Virus record (IMG/VR): IMGVR_UViG_3300036760_001549 | Coordinates: 1 to 40,063 of that record | Reading direction: 5' to 3' (one strand) | DNA length: 40,063 nt | Source: a virus | Part shown: in pieces, positions 21,489 through 28,874 of the stretch | Position numbering within the stretch: the first letter of the stretch is position 1 | Layout of the letters: every line of letters begins with the position of its first letter | The notes under the pieces: generated by a model | The model's input: the letters and a program-made list of their open reading frames with translations, nothing else | The model's database searches: none | Told to the model about the DNA's origin: nothing | Program-made: the position numbers and the translations under genes

Positions 21489-22954
21489 AAGCAAAAGTCA
21501 AAACCCCGAAGCGCGCGCCGGCGATCCGGACCAGTCGGAAGTCCGCAATCAAGAAACTGAAGGCAGCCTTCCCGGATCTGCCTGCCGGCGGCCGTTCTTC
21601 GGTTGAAGAGCCGGTGACGCTCGACGATCAGAAGAGCAGCTTCAATCAGTTCTGGGATACGGTTAACCCGTTGATCCCGATCGAATGGTACGACTGGCTC
21701 ACGAACGTTTCCTGCATCACTCCGGATTTATCTGAGGCCGTGTCTAACCTGGTGTCGCTGGGAAATCCCGGCCATACGCTGCAGATCGAAGGCTCCGATC
21801 AGATCGTTGCAAACGCGATGGAGCGTTTGAATTTCCAGTCGTACAACTTGTACAAGCGCGGCCCCGGGATCGACGGCCTGGTCAATCAATACTTGGCGGA
21901 CGCCGCGCGCGTCGGCTGCGTGTCCTCCGAAGACGTGCTCACGCCGGCCCTTGACGGAGTGCAACGAGTCGCGATCGTCCGCATCTCATCGATACGGTTC
22001 AAGTACGAGAACGGAGATTACCGGCCTTACCAGACCCCGGCAAATTCTTCGTTTGCCCACGACTGGATCCCACTGAACGAACGGACGTACGCGCTTTACA
22101 ACTGGGCGAGCCTGGGCAACTCACCGTATCCGCTTCCTCCTTTCCTTTCCTGCATTCAGCCGGTGCTTACGCAGCACAACATGATGGGCAATCTTGATTT
22201 CATCATCCGCAAAATCGGACTGCTCGGTCTGATCTCGCTTACGCTGACGCCGCCTCCGCAAAACGACGGCGAGACGGCCGACGAATATCACGACCGGCTC
22301 AAGGACTACGCCAAGCGCCAGACGGATATCTACAAAGAGAACATGCGCAAAGCCATTCTGGTGAAGTGGTCCGACCAGGAGTTCGAAAGCCATCCGATCA
22401 CGACCGACGCCCGCGGTGTGCGTGACCTGGTGCAAACAAACGAAGAGCAGTTATTCTCCGCGCTTGCCTCGCCGCCGGCGATGCACGGCCGCATGTACGG
22501 CACAACCGAATCCTGGATGGCGATCGCCTTTTCGCTCCTGCTTTCAAAAGCGCATATCTTCCAAATGCTGGCAAAGCGCCGTATCGAACAAACGTATCGC
22601 CTCGATCTGCAGCTCCAGGGGATCCCGGCCGACAACGTAACGCTCAGCTTTGACGATTCGATGAAGGCTCAGCCGCTTGCCGACGCCCAGGCCGAACAGG
22701 TCAACGTGCAGACAGCGGTATCGCTCCGGGACGCAGGATTCATTTCAAACGACCAGGCCGCCCAGCGCATCGGTTACGATGAGGCGTTTCGGCCTGACGC
22801 AGATTACGGCAGCGGCGGATACGGAGCCGGCCGCATCCTGAAATTCCGCTTCAACCGGTGGAGCCAGAAGTATTCTTATCTTCCGGACCGCATCGAGATC
22901 GCCGCGCCCGCGCCGGCCGTCCTGCCTAAAAAAAAACTAAGATTGTTCGCCTGA
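21485..22954 (+). CDS. Portal protein (DUF935/Mu gp29-like)
   Basis: A 489-residue portal that forms the DNA entry ring at one head vertex. The first ~50 residues are basic and disordered and contain RSSVEEPVT (37-45), almost identical to a stretch in the scaffold. From about 55 the portal fold begins, with 'LSEAVSNLVSLGNPGHTLQI' and the wing/clip strands, and the C-terminal half has 'LASPPAMHGRMYGTTESW', 'FQMLAKRRIEQTY' and 'QTAVSLRDAGFISNDQAAQR', the latter typical of the DUF935/SPP1-gp6-like C-terminus. The end ...PKKKLRLFA is encoded over a run of nine A; see the frameshift site at 22928. Confidence 0.87.
   Translation: MKAKVKTPKRAPAIRTSRKSAIKKLKAAFPDLPAGGRSSVEEPVTLDDQKSSFNQFWDTVNPLIPIEWYDWLTNVSCITPDLSEAVSNLVSLGNPGHTLQIEGSDQIVANAMERLNFQSYNLYKRGPGIDGLVNQYLADAARVGCVSSEDVLTPALDGVQRVAIVRISSIRFKYENGDYRPYQTPANSSFAHDWIPLNERTYALYNWASLGNSPYPLPPFLSCIQPVLTQHNMMGNLDFIIRKIGLLGLISLTLTPPPQNDGETADEYHDRLKDYAKRQTDIYKENMRKAILVKWSDQEFESHPITTDARGVRDLVQTNEEQLFSALASPPAMHGRMYGTTESWMAIAFSLLLSKAHIFQMLAKRRIEQTYRLDLQLQGIPADNVTLSFDDSMKAQPLADAQAEQVNVQTAVSLRDAGFISNDQAAQRIGYDEAFRPDADYGSGGYGAGRILKFRFNRWSQKYSYLPDRIEIAAPAPAVLPKKKLRLFA
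22928..22936 (+). other. Nine-A slippery run, probable -1 frameshift/slippage site
   Basis: In the portal frame the run reads AAA AAA AAA, containing the -1 heptamer A AAA AAA. The portal stops 16 bases later (22952-22954). The -1 frame after the run is open and protein-like and leads into the MuF gene, which lacks ATG, GTG or TTG between the upstream stop at 22927 and 23080. Runs of nine A are also used for transcriptional slippage, as in Thermus dnaX. A homopolymer sequencing error is the alternative. Confidence 0.6.
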
Positions 22955-24300
22955 CGGTAGAAGACGACATCGCCTACGCGGACGATCGCGAAAACACGCT
23001 GCGCAACAAGATCGAAGAGTACATCCAGGCGATCGCGCCGATCAGACACCGCGCCCTGGGCGATGCGGTTGAATCCGCAATGAGCACGATCGAGGCGTTG
23101 GGCGGTGACGTTTCGGAAGCCGAGTTCAAGTCGGCCGTCCTCTCTTCAATCCAGGATTCGGTTCCCGCCGGCTGGGAAACTCCGGAGGCCCAACGCCAGA
23201 TCATCGAAAGCACGAACGACATCTACGAGTATTACAGGCTCGAAGACACGAGCGTCTTTGACGGCCAGATTGAAGACCTCCCCAACTTCAGATTTACCGG
23301 CGCCGACCGTCGCACCATGCGTTTCGTTTCGAAGGTCGACAACTTTTTCTTTTCCGGCTATGTCGACAACTCCGATTTTCAGGAGCCGTTCAAGGACTTC
23401 CTTCACGATGTGTTCGGCGAAGGGCTTCCCGAATTCAACGACGAGATCCGCGACAAGTTCAAAGGCTTGTTCGCGGGCAAGCTCGACGACCTGACCGATG
23501 CGCAGGTACGACGGATCGTAGAAACCTCGGCCGCCAGGATGCGCAACTGGGCACAGATCGAACAGCTTCACGAGGCCGGGATCGAAGAGGCGCGCGTGGT
23601 GGCGATCCTGGATTCAAAGACCTCGCAGATCTGCCGCTTCATGAACGGCCGCATCATCAGCATCTCGGATGCGGTCGGCGCCGTGCGATCGCTCAGCAAG
23701 CTCGCGCCCACCGAATTCAAGCAACACTTCTACGAAAGCGATGAAGGTAAGTCATTTAATTCGGATCCCGTGGCCCATATTCGAAGCCAGGGCGTCTCTG
23801 CCGCGGTTGCCTCCGGCCGCGGCGTTCCGCCCTATCACGCGCACTGCAGGACCGATCTTGTGTATCACTACGAAGATTCATCGGTGGGGCCCACCGCTTC
23901 AATGTCGGACAACGCGGACGGCCGTGCCGGCTCGCGGGCGGAGGAGATGAACGAACTGACGCCGTACGAACTGGACAAGCAGGTTGAAACGATGCGTCTG
24001 TCGGGGTGGAGCATCCGCAATCCACAGCAGCATTTCGGCAAGCACGCCGGGCTGATGGGCTACGGCGCCGGGGACTTTGAGAAATATAAGTCGGACGCTG
24101 CAGAAGTTTTGACTTCGTCTACAAATATAGTAACCTTTATTCATGCAAGTGGAGACCGGCAGTGGAAGTTCTTCGGAGAGATAAACGGGCGCCCGGCGTC
24201 CGTTACGATATCGGAGGAGACCGGCCGGATCGTGACGTTTCACAGAGATGATCCTTATCACTTAAGGTCGCAGGACGTGGGTATCGATTATGGCGGCTAA
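22936..24300 (+). CDS. MuF head-morphogenesis protein with C-terminal toxin-like domain
   Basis: Coding begins in the -1 frame after the A run ('TKIVRLTVEDDIAYADDREN') and gives 454 residues, or a ~938-residue fusion with the portal; the first ATG is at 23080. The MuF domain (about 200-310 in this numbering) shows 'AILDSKTSQICRFMNGRII' and 'RGVPPYHAHCRTDLVYHYE', the Cys/His pattern of Mu gp30/SPP1 gp7 proteins. The last ~100 residues ('WSIRNPQQHFGKHAGLMG', 'WKFFGEINGRPASVTISEET' and 'RIVTFHRDD') resemble BECR-fold nuclease domains that are fused to MuF in many phages and are thought to be delivered toxins. The catalytic residues could be H319 and K321 in ATG numbering minus a few; this is not certain. 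Confidence 0.78.
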   Translation, partial: TKIVRLTVEDDIAYADDRENTLRNKIEEYIQAIAPIRHRALGDAVESAMSTIEALGGDVSEAEFKSAVLSSIQDSVPAGWETPEAQRQIIESTNDIYEYYRLEDTSVFDGQIEDLPNFRFTGADRRTMRFVSKVDNFFFSGYVDNSDFQEPFKDFLHDVFGEGLPEFNDEIRDKFKGLFAGKLDDLTDAQVRRIVETSAARMRNWAQIEQLHEAGIEEARVVAILDSKTSQICRFMNGRIISISDAVGAVRSLSKLAPTEFKQHFYESDEGKSFNSDPVAHIRSQGVSAAVASGRGVPPYHAHCRTDLVYHYEDSSVGPTASMSDNADGRAGSRAEEMNELTPYELDKQVETMRLSGWSIRNPQQHFGKHAGLMGYGAGDFEKYKSDAAEVLTSSTNIVTFIHASGDRQWKFFGEINGRPASVTISEETGRIVTFHRDDPYHLRSQDVGIDYGG

Positions 24301-24691
24301 GTTTTTCCAGGACGACACGGCAGAAGATTTGGTAACCGGTTACTCGGCTCTCGCTTCGGCTGCCGCGCTTGGCGAAGTGTTTTACGCGGACGAAGTGGAG
24401 CTGCTTTCCAAGACCCGACAGGCGATCGATGACCGCGGCGTGGATCCGCTGACCAACGACGAACTGCGCAACGCCGATGTGAACGTGATCGATTCTCTCG
24501 AATCTCTGCTCACCGATTTCCTTGCGGACAAACGAGCGTTCGCCGATCTCTCTCCCTTCTCGATCGACGAATCCGATCTTACCAACTGGTGGTTCCGGCT
24601 CAATGAAATTCTTGCCGGCTCAATCGACACCGAGGACCTTCCGGAGTATCTGAAAGATGCAGCGACAAAGCACAGCACGGCAAGAGCCTGA
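24290..24691 (+). CDS. Acidic helical protein, candidate immunity partner
   Basis: A 133-residue protein, strongly acidic and helical ('NADVNVIDSLESLLTDFLADK', 'EILAGSIDTEDLPEYLKDA'), starting 11 bases before the MuF stop in another frame. Small acidic proteins right after polymorphic toxins are often immunity proteins that shield the nuclease by mimicking its nucleic-acid substrate. That role is inferred from position and charge; no family was recognised. A generic head-module protein remains possible. Confidence 0.55.
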   Translation: MAAKFFQDDTAEDLVTGYSALASAAALGEVFYADEVELLSKTRQAIDDRGVDPLTNDELRNADVNVIDSLESLLTDFLADKRAFADLSPFSIDESDLTNWWFRLNEILAGSIDTEDLPEYLKDAATKHSTARA

Positions 24692-24851
24692 ACCTGAGCA
24701 GATCCGGATCCGGGTCCTTGATGATTACGTTGAGCTCAAGTGTCCTTATTGCAAAAGGACCAACGGGGAGAGTAAGATTGTAGCTGATACGAAGTCAAAG
24801 AAGATTATTCGGATCGTTTGTAAGAAGTGCGGTAAGCTTTCGGAGTTTTGA
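24657..24851 (+). CDS. Small zinc-ribbon protein (64 aa)
   Basis: Encodes a basic protein with a two-knuckle zinc ribbon: 'LKCPYCKRTN' and 'IVCKKCGKLSEF' with 20-odd residues between. It resembles in shape the Mu Com translational activator, which also is a ~60-residue zinc ribbon, though the order of the knuckle motifs differs, so I do not assign that name. It overlaps the preceding gene by 35 bases and ends just before the repeat module at 24858. Confidence 0.62.
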   Translation: MQRQSTARQEPEPEQIRIRVLDDYVELKCPYCKRTNGESKIVADTKSKKIIRIVCKKCGKLSEF

Positions 24852-24857
24852 AAAACT

Positions 24858-24952
24858 GAGCGGCCCTGAGCGGCCCGAGAAAATTTAAAGAGCGGCCCTG
24901 AGCGGCCCGGTCAAAGCATCACCACGGTGCTTTGACCGGGCCTTTTGTTTTT
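24858..24952 (+). repeat. Tandem GAGCGGCCC module with terminator (copy 2)
   Basis: GAGCGGCCC-TGAGCGGCCC (24858-24876), an AT-rich spacer, and the same pair again (24890-24908), running straight into a terminator hairpin. This order, with diverged sequence, is found at 12156-12246. The two hairpins differ at paired positions in a compensatory way, which points to a conserved RNA structure. Confidence 0.72.
24904..24952 (+). terminator. Strong intrinsic terminator directly before the protease gene
   Basis: GGCCCGGTCAAAGCA (24904-24918) pairs perfectly with TGCTTTGACCGGGCC (24928-24942), followed by TTTTGTTTTT ending at 24952. The next ATG is at 24953. A terminator in the middle of the head operon implies read-through, antitermination or a separate promoter further down. 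Confidence 0.88.
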
Positions 24953-26239
24953 ATGCCAAACACACTGATCGAGATGCTGGATGCAAAGACGATCCATGCG
25001 CGTCTTCACATGCCCGATACGTTCCTGAAGTTCATCACCAGGAGCGAACTGAAAAAGCTTGGCGCCGAAGATTCGGCGGAAGCTGCATCCGATGCGCCGC
25101 TCTCGTTTGTGCCCAAGGAAAGCGACTTCATCTATCCGACTTTCCGCGCGATCAGCAAAGCCTACCTTGGAAAGTTCGGTTACTACATGGACTTCTCAAA
25201 GGCCGACGTCCTGGAACAATCCGTGCCGCTTCTGAACGGCGTTGGAATCTATGCCGACCACAACGACGATCCTATGCGCGTACTGGGCGCAGTCGATCAG
25301 GCGATCTGGAACACGGAAGGAAAGGCTCCCGGCATCAATGTGGTGATGAAGATCGACGCGGCCGCAAATCCGCGAATCGCCCGCGCGCTTCTTATGGATC
25401 CGCCTGCGCTCAAGTCCTGTTCGATCGCACCGTTTATGCAAATGTCACGGTCCCATCCCGATCTGGACGGATGGACGTTCTACGATCTGCTCGGTCTTGA
25501 AGTCGAAGGACAGATCGTGCGTTTCATCGTGGACAAGATCGATCTCTACAAAGAGCTGTCGATCGTTTCCCGCGGCGGTGATCTGGAAGCAAACAAGCAG
25601 GTCGGCGATGCGGCGGAATCCTTCCGGCTCAAGATGCGCGATCGCCACGTGGGCGAAAAGAAAACGGCGGTTTCCATACCGGCTGCTCACCTGCGTATGG
25701 TCGATGGCCGCGAAGGTTCGCACGTTTCGGTAACACTATCCCAACCAACGGAGGAAAAGATGAACAAGGCCCTTCTAAAACTGCTCGGTCTGACAGATGA
25801 AAGTCCATCGCAGGATGCGATCGATGCCGCAATTTTAACGCTCACCGAAACGAACGCTTCCCTGAAAACTAAGGCGGGCGATCTGGAAGGTCAGATCGCA
25901 AAGCTGAAAGCGGAGAAGGACGCACTGGCCCTCCGCGCAGCCGACGGCGACAAGTACCTGGCCGACGTGCGTGCCGATGCGGTCCGCCTGGCCACGCTTG
26001 TTGCGCAAAACGGCAAGCTCAACGACACGGTAAAAAAGCTCATCAGCAATGCGTCGCTTACCGAAGCCCTGGACGTGCGTAAAGATTACCAGGGCCAGGT
26101 CACCGTGGCGTTTCCGCTCAAGTGCCAGGCGTGCGGAAAGCAGCAGGTCGAACGGCGATCCTCGATCGAGGAGCCGGTCACAAGCAATAAAACACCGGAG
26201 AAAGCCGGCAAGGACTTTTCCGGATTCACTTTTCAATAG
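24953..26239 (+). CDS. Prohead protease-scaffold polyprotein
   Basis: A 428-residue protein equivalent to Mu gpI or S78-type protease plus scaffold. Candidate catalytic residues are H103 in 'GVGIYADHNDD' and S157 in 'ALKSCSIAP', with 'KELSIVSRGG' as the following strand, as in prohead proteases. Residues ~262-270 link to a coiled-coil scaffold (about 300-332, 'KTKAGDLEGQIAKLKAEKDA'), then 'LKCQACGKQ' and RSSIEEPVT at 402-410. The ATG abuts the T-tract of the terminator and has no ribosome binding site; 'MLDAKTIHARLHM' at residue 8 is an alternative start. The scaffold part also has its own start. Confidence 0.82.
   Translation: MPNTLIEMLDAKTIHARLHMPDTFLKFITRSELKKLGAEDSAEAASDAPLSFVPKESDFIYPTFRAISKAYLGKFGYYMDFSKADVLEQSVPLLNGVGIYADHNDDPMRVLGAVDQAIWNTEGKAPGINVVMKIDAAANPRIARALLMDPPALKSCSIAPFMQMSRSHPDLDGWTFYDLLGLEVEGQIVRFIVDKIDLYKELSIVSRGGDLEANKQVGDAAESFRLKMRDRHVGEKKTAVSIPAAHLRMVDGREGSHVSVTLSQPTEEKMNKALLKLLGLTDESPSQDAIDAAILTLTETNASLKTKAGDLEGQIAKLKAEKDALALRAADGDKYLADVRADAVRLATLVAQNGKLNDTVKKLISNASLTEALDVRKDYQGQVTVAFPLKCQACGKQQVERRSSIEEPVTSNKTPEKAGKDFSGFTFQ
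25760..26239 (+). CDS. Nested scaffold protein (internal start)
   Basis: Within the protease gene, in the same frame, ATG 25760 is preceded by CGGAGGAAAAG, the best ribosome binding site in the region. It would make a 159-residue protein starting MNKALLKLLGL, consisting of the coiled coil and C-terminal tail. This is the arrangement known for Mu gpZ inside I and lambda Nu3 inside C, where the extra copies are scaffold. It would outnumber the full-length protease. Confidence 0.8.
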   Translation: MNKALLKLLGLTDESPSQDAIDAAILTLTETNASLKTKAGDLEGQIAKLKAEKDALALRAADGDKYLADVRADAVRLATLVAQNGKLNDTVKKLISNASLTEALDVRKDYQGQVTVAFPLKCQACGKQQVERRSSIEEPVTSNKTPEKAGKDFSGFTFQ

Positions 26240-26251
26240 GAGGAAAGAAAC

Positions 26252-26635
26252 ATGGCGGGAATTCTCGGGATCCGGCTCGATGGGGTCGGGTTGGATTTGA
26301 TCTATTCACAACACTCAGCCCTTGTCCAGGGGACGGATGAAGACAAGGTCGTTTCGCAAAAATCAGACGCGGACAACACGGTCGTGCTTACGCCTGATAA
26401 TGGGCCGATCGAGGGCGTGGTGACTCACATCAATGACGAAGGTGACTGCAGCGTGAAAACCAAGGGTTATGTTGAGGTCATCTATACGGGCAACGCGCCA
26501 GCACGCGGGTTCACGGAACTTGCGGGCAACGGCACGGGCGGCGTGAAGGTCGCGACAACCCCCGGTGACGGCCGCAAGTTCTGGATCAAGATGGTCGACA
26601 CCGTAACAACCATTGTCGGATTTTTCCTGGAGTAA
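26252..26635 (+). CDS. Head decoration-like protein
   Basis: A 127-residue beta-rich protein between protease/scaffold and major capsid, the usual place for capsid decoration (DUF2190-like) proteins. It contains the alternating strands 'GVVTHINDEGDCSVKTKGYV' and 'GVKVATTPGDGRKFWIKMVD', with glycine turns. AGGAGGAAAG precedes the ATG. It would bind on the capsid surface and stabilise it. Assignment is from context and fold style. Confidence 0.68.
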   Translation: MAGILGIRLDGVGLDLIYSQHSALVQGTDEDKVVSQKSDADNTVVLTPDNGPIEGVVTHINDEGDCSVKTKGYVEVIYTGNAPARGFTELAGNGTGGVKVATTPGDGRKFWIKMVDTVTTIVGFFLE

Positions 26636-26669
26636 CGGGAAAAGCAAAACTGGAGTAAGGGAGCAATTT

Positions 26670-27845
26670 ATGGCAAAGAGAATCATCGTTGAAGATGCAA
26701 CCCGCGAGTATGACCTCGGGCAGATCCTTTCGGATCACGGGGACGTGTTCGAAAGAGTGATCGCCGAGGAAGGCATGATCGATCCGTCTTCGGAGCCGGC
26801 GCCAAAGCTTGAGGTGACAAAGGACACCTATCACGAGATGGCCGCGCGCGGCATTCGAAGCCTGGCCGGCATGCTGGAGGAAAAGGATCCAAGCAGCAAG
26901 TACAAGGCGGTCCGCACCAGCACCGGGAGACTCCATCGCACGGACGCATTCGAGCGTCAGCTTGCGCTGCGCGACATCGTGATCAGCGGTCCCAATGCCG
27001 CAAAACTCGAGGTCTTCTACGAGACTGCGAACCGGTTCCTGTTTCCTGAAGTGATCAACAGAAACCTCTTGATGGGCATGTTGATGTCCGACATCGATCT
27101 GAAGGTGGAAGACATGATCGATCCCAGCATGGAGGTCACGATCGATCAGAACTCCTATCAGTCGGGCCGCGTGGACCTTGCCGGATCGAAGAAGAAGGGA
27201 AGGATGGCCGATGTCGAAGAGGGCACACAGTTTCCCGAATGCTCGATCAAGCTTCTGACAGCTTCGATCCTGCTGAGAAAAATGGGCGGCAAAATCAAGG
27301 GCACCTATGAAGCCCTGGGCGCGATGACCATACCGATGTTCGCCAAGGTCGTTCAGTTCGTGGGCATGATGTTCGGTTCCGATATGGCGGACTACTGCGT
27401 GAGCGTCGCACTGGCGAGCGTTACGGCCAACGCGCTGCAGAACAGCGCGGTCGCTCTGGGCGGCACGCTGGCGTACGATGACCTAGTCCGGTGGCGGCTG
27501 AAGTTCCGGCCGTACGGATGCCGGCTGATTGCGGCGAACGAAAAACGCGCGGGCGATCTGCTCACGATGGAAGAGTTCAAGGACCCGACGGCGGGCTTTA
27601 ACTACCAGGCGACGGGCGAAATGATTTCGCCGTTCAATTCCAAGCTTCGCATCAACACGACGCTTGCCGACGCGAAGCTCCTGGGCATCGACAACAAGTT
27701 TGCAATGTATAAGATCCTCCGGAGAAACGGAAGCCTCACCGAAACCGAGAGCATCATCGACGGCCAGTGGAAAGTCATCGTGTTCTCCGAGCAATTGAAT
27801 TTCGGCGTGCTCTTTCCGGAAGCGATCCGAACACTCACCATCTAG
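26670..27845 (+). CDS. Major capsid protein
   Basis: A 391-residue protein expected to form the HK97-fold shell. The first ~60 residues are acidic and helical; then come 'RNLLMGMLMSDIDLKVEDMI', the E-loop region and a long spine helix ('ALGAMTIPMFAKVVQFVGMMF'). The C-terminal P-domain and beta strands ('WKVIVFSEQLNFGVLFPE', 'IRTLTI') end the protein. ATG 26670 has GGGAG 8 bases upstream and is preferred to an earlier frame start. Position after decoration gene and before connector genes fixes the role better than sequence alone. A GC hairpin follows its stop. Confidence 0.86.
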   Translation: MAKRIIVEDATREYDLGQILSDHGDVFERVIAEEGMIDPSSEPAPKLEVTKDTYHEMAARGIRSLAGMLEEKDPSSKYKAVRTSTGRLHRTDAFERQLALRDIVISGPNAAKLEVFYETANRFLFPEVINRNLLMGMLMSDIDLKVEDMIDPSMEVTIDQNSYQSGRVDLAGSKKKGRMADVEEGTQFPECSIKLLTASILLRKMGGKIKGTYEALGAMTIPMFAKVVQFVGMMFGSDMADYCVSVALASVTANALQNSAVALGGTLAYDDLVRWRLKFRPYGCRLIAANEKRAGDLLTMEEFKDPTAGFNYQATGEMISPFNSKLRINTTLADAKLLGIDNKFAMYKILRRNGSLTETESIIDGQWKVIVFSEQLNFGVLFPEAIRTLTI

Positions 27846-27859
27846 CATTGTATTATGTT

Positions 27860-27902
27860 GATCACCTCCTTGGCGCCCGGGGTTGGGACGGCCCCGGGCG
27901 CC
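27860..27902 (+). other. Anti-Shine-Dalgarno-like 12-mer plus GC hairpin after capsid gene
   Basis: GATCACCTCCTT (27860-27871) equals the 3' end of bacterial 16S rRNA. It is followed at once by GGCGCCCGGGG/CCCCGGGCGCC (27872-27902), an 11-bp perfect stem with a 9-base loop and no T-tract. The hairpin may protect the capsid mRNA or slow transcription. The rest of 27846-28017 holds no convincing gene. Confidence 0.6.
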
Positions 27903-28017
27903 CATGTTTCGCGGACGCCGCATTTGAGCATCGGCCGGCTGCTTTCAGTTTCAATGACGCGGCCGCCAAATACTGAAGAGCCGACCGACGTTCAAAACTT
28001 AGAAAAGGAAGAAGACG

Positions 28018-28443
28018 ATGTCGATCGTAACAACAAGCTACATCCGTGATGTTGCGAACATCCCGCTCAATTCCGTGCCGGACGGTAGGATCAGCGTCTT
28101 CTTTCCTCCCGCCGAAACACGGCTCCGTAAATGGGTGGGCGATGTGGCCTACGATGACGCGGCCGACGACACGCCCGCCGACGAAAAGCGCGCGGCCGCG
28201 CTGAAGTACGCTGAAGCGCAGCTCGTGATCGCCGCCGGCCTATCTGCCTGGAACATGGCGCACACGGGGACGGGCATCGCGGCCAGCCGCGACGGCGGCG
28301 CGCAAAGCAAAGGCCTGGTCATGCTCACTCCCGAGCAGATAAAGCAGATCCGGGATGCAGCGCTTGAAGAAGCGGCGCGATCGGCAAAGCCTTATTCGCA
28401 GCTTGGCATACAAGGCCCGTCACTCATAGGGTGCAAATCATGA
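28018..28443 (+). CDS. Head-tail connector-like protein
   Basis: A 141-residue protein. It begins with 'DVANIPLNSVPDGRISVFFPPAETRLRKWVGD', the style of gp6/DUF1320-type connectors, and has a helical body ('ADEKRAAALKYAEAQLVIAAG') followed by a glycine-rich loop and a C-terminal helix. The position right after the capsid gene fits the first adaptor under the portal. AAGGAAG precedes the ATG. It overlaps the next gene (ATGA). Confidence 0.7.
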   Translation: MSIVTTSYIRDVANIPLNSVPDGRISVFFPPAETRLRKWVGDVAYDDAADDTPADEKRAAALKYAEAQLVIAAGLSAWNMAHTGTGIAASRDGGAQSKGLVMLTPEQIKQIRDAALEEAARSAKPYSQLGIQGPSLIGCKS

Positions 28444-28874
28444 GCGCGTCATTTCGCATCGATGCCTCCAAGCTGGCCGGGCTTGCGGTCAAACTTCGCA
28501 AGGGCGTGGTCAGAGGGTTTACGCTCGCGCTGAAAATGCTTGAAGCGATCACCAAACAGGAGGAGCCTAAGCGGACCGGACGGATGAAGCAGTCGACCAT
28601 CGCCGACAAACCCGTTGACCTCGGCAACGAGCTGCACGGGACGGTAACGGTCACGGCTAAGAGCAAAAAAGGCGATCCATATCCGCTGTTCGTCGAAGGC
28701 GGCACCGGCATTTACGGTCCCAACGCACGGCCGATCGCCATGCGCTCAAAAAGCGGCAAAGCTTATGAGGTCCCCGGCATGAAACCAAATCCGTATGCCG
28801 AGCGTGCTGTTGCAAAGGCCGAACCTCGCGTGGCCGGCGAGATTGAAAAAGGAATCCGGGCGGCCGGGCTATGA
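28440..28874 (+). CDS. HK97 gp10-like neck/tail-completion protein
   Basis: A 144-residue basic protein with an N-terminal helix, 'EEPKRTGRMKQSTI' (the P-x-x-T/S-G pattern of gp10-like proteins), 'YPLFVEGGTGIYGPNARPI' (equivalent to the family's V-E-x-G-T) and 'VPGMKPNPYAERAV', the family's C-terminal P-N-P/F motif. It would help close the head and join the tail. The ATG at 28440 overlaps the previous stop; a GTG at 28431 is less likely. Confidence 0.8.
   Translation: MSASFRIDASKLAGLAVKLRKGVVRGFTLALKMLEAITKQEEPKRTGRMKQSTIADKPVDLGNELHGTVTVTAKSKKGDPYPLFVEGGTGIYGPNARPIAMRSKSGKAYEVPGMKPNPYAERAVAKAEPRVAGEIEKGIRAAGL

Noticed and set aside
24653-24851. Naming the zinc-ribbon protein Mu Com
   Set aside because: Size and zinc ribbon agree, but motif order and context (no mom-like gene follows) do not.
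27855-28049. 64-residue plus-strand frame after the capsid gene
   Set aside because: No ribosome binding site, it crosses the GC hairpin and overlaps the start of the connector gene; composition is not convincing.
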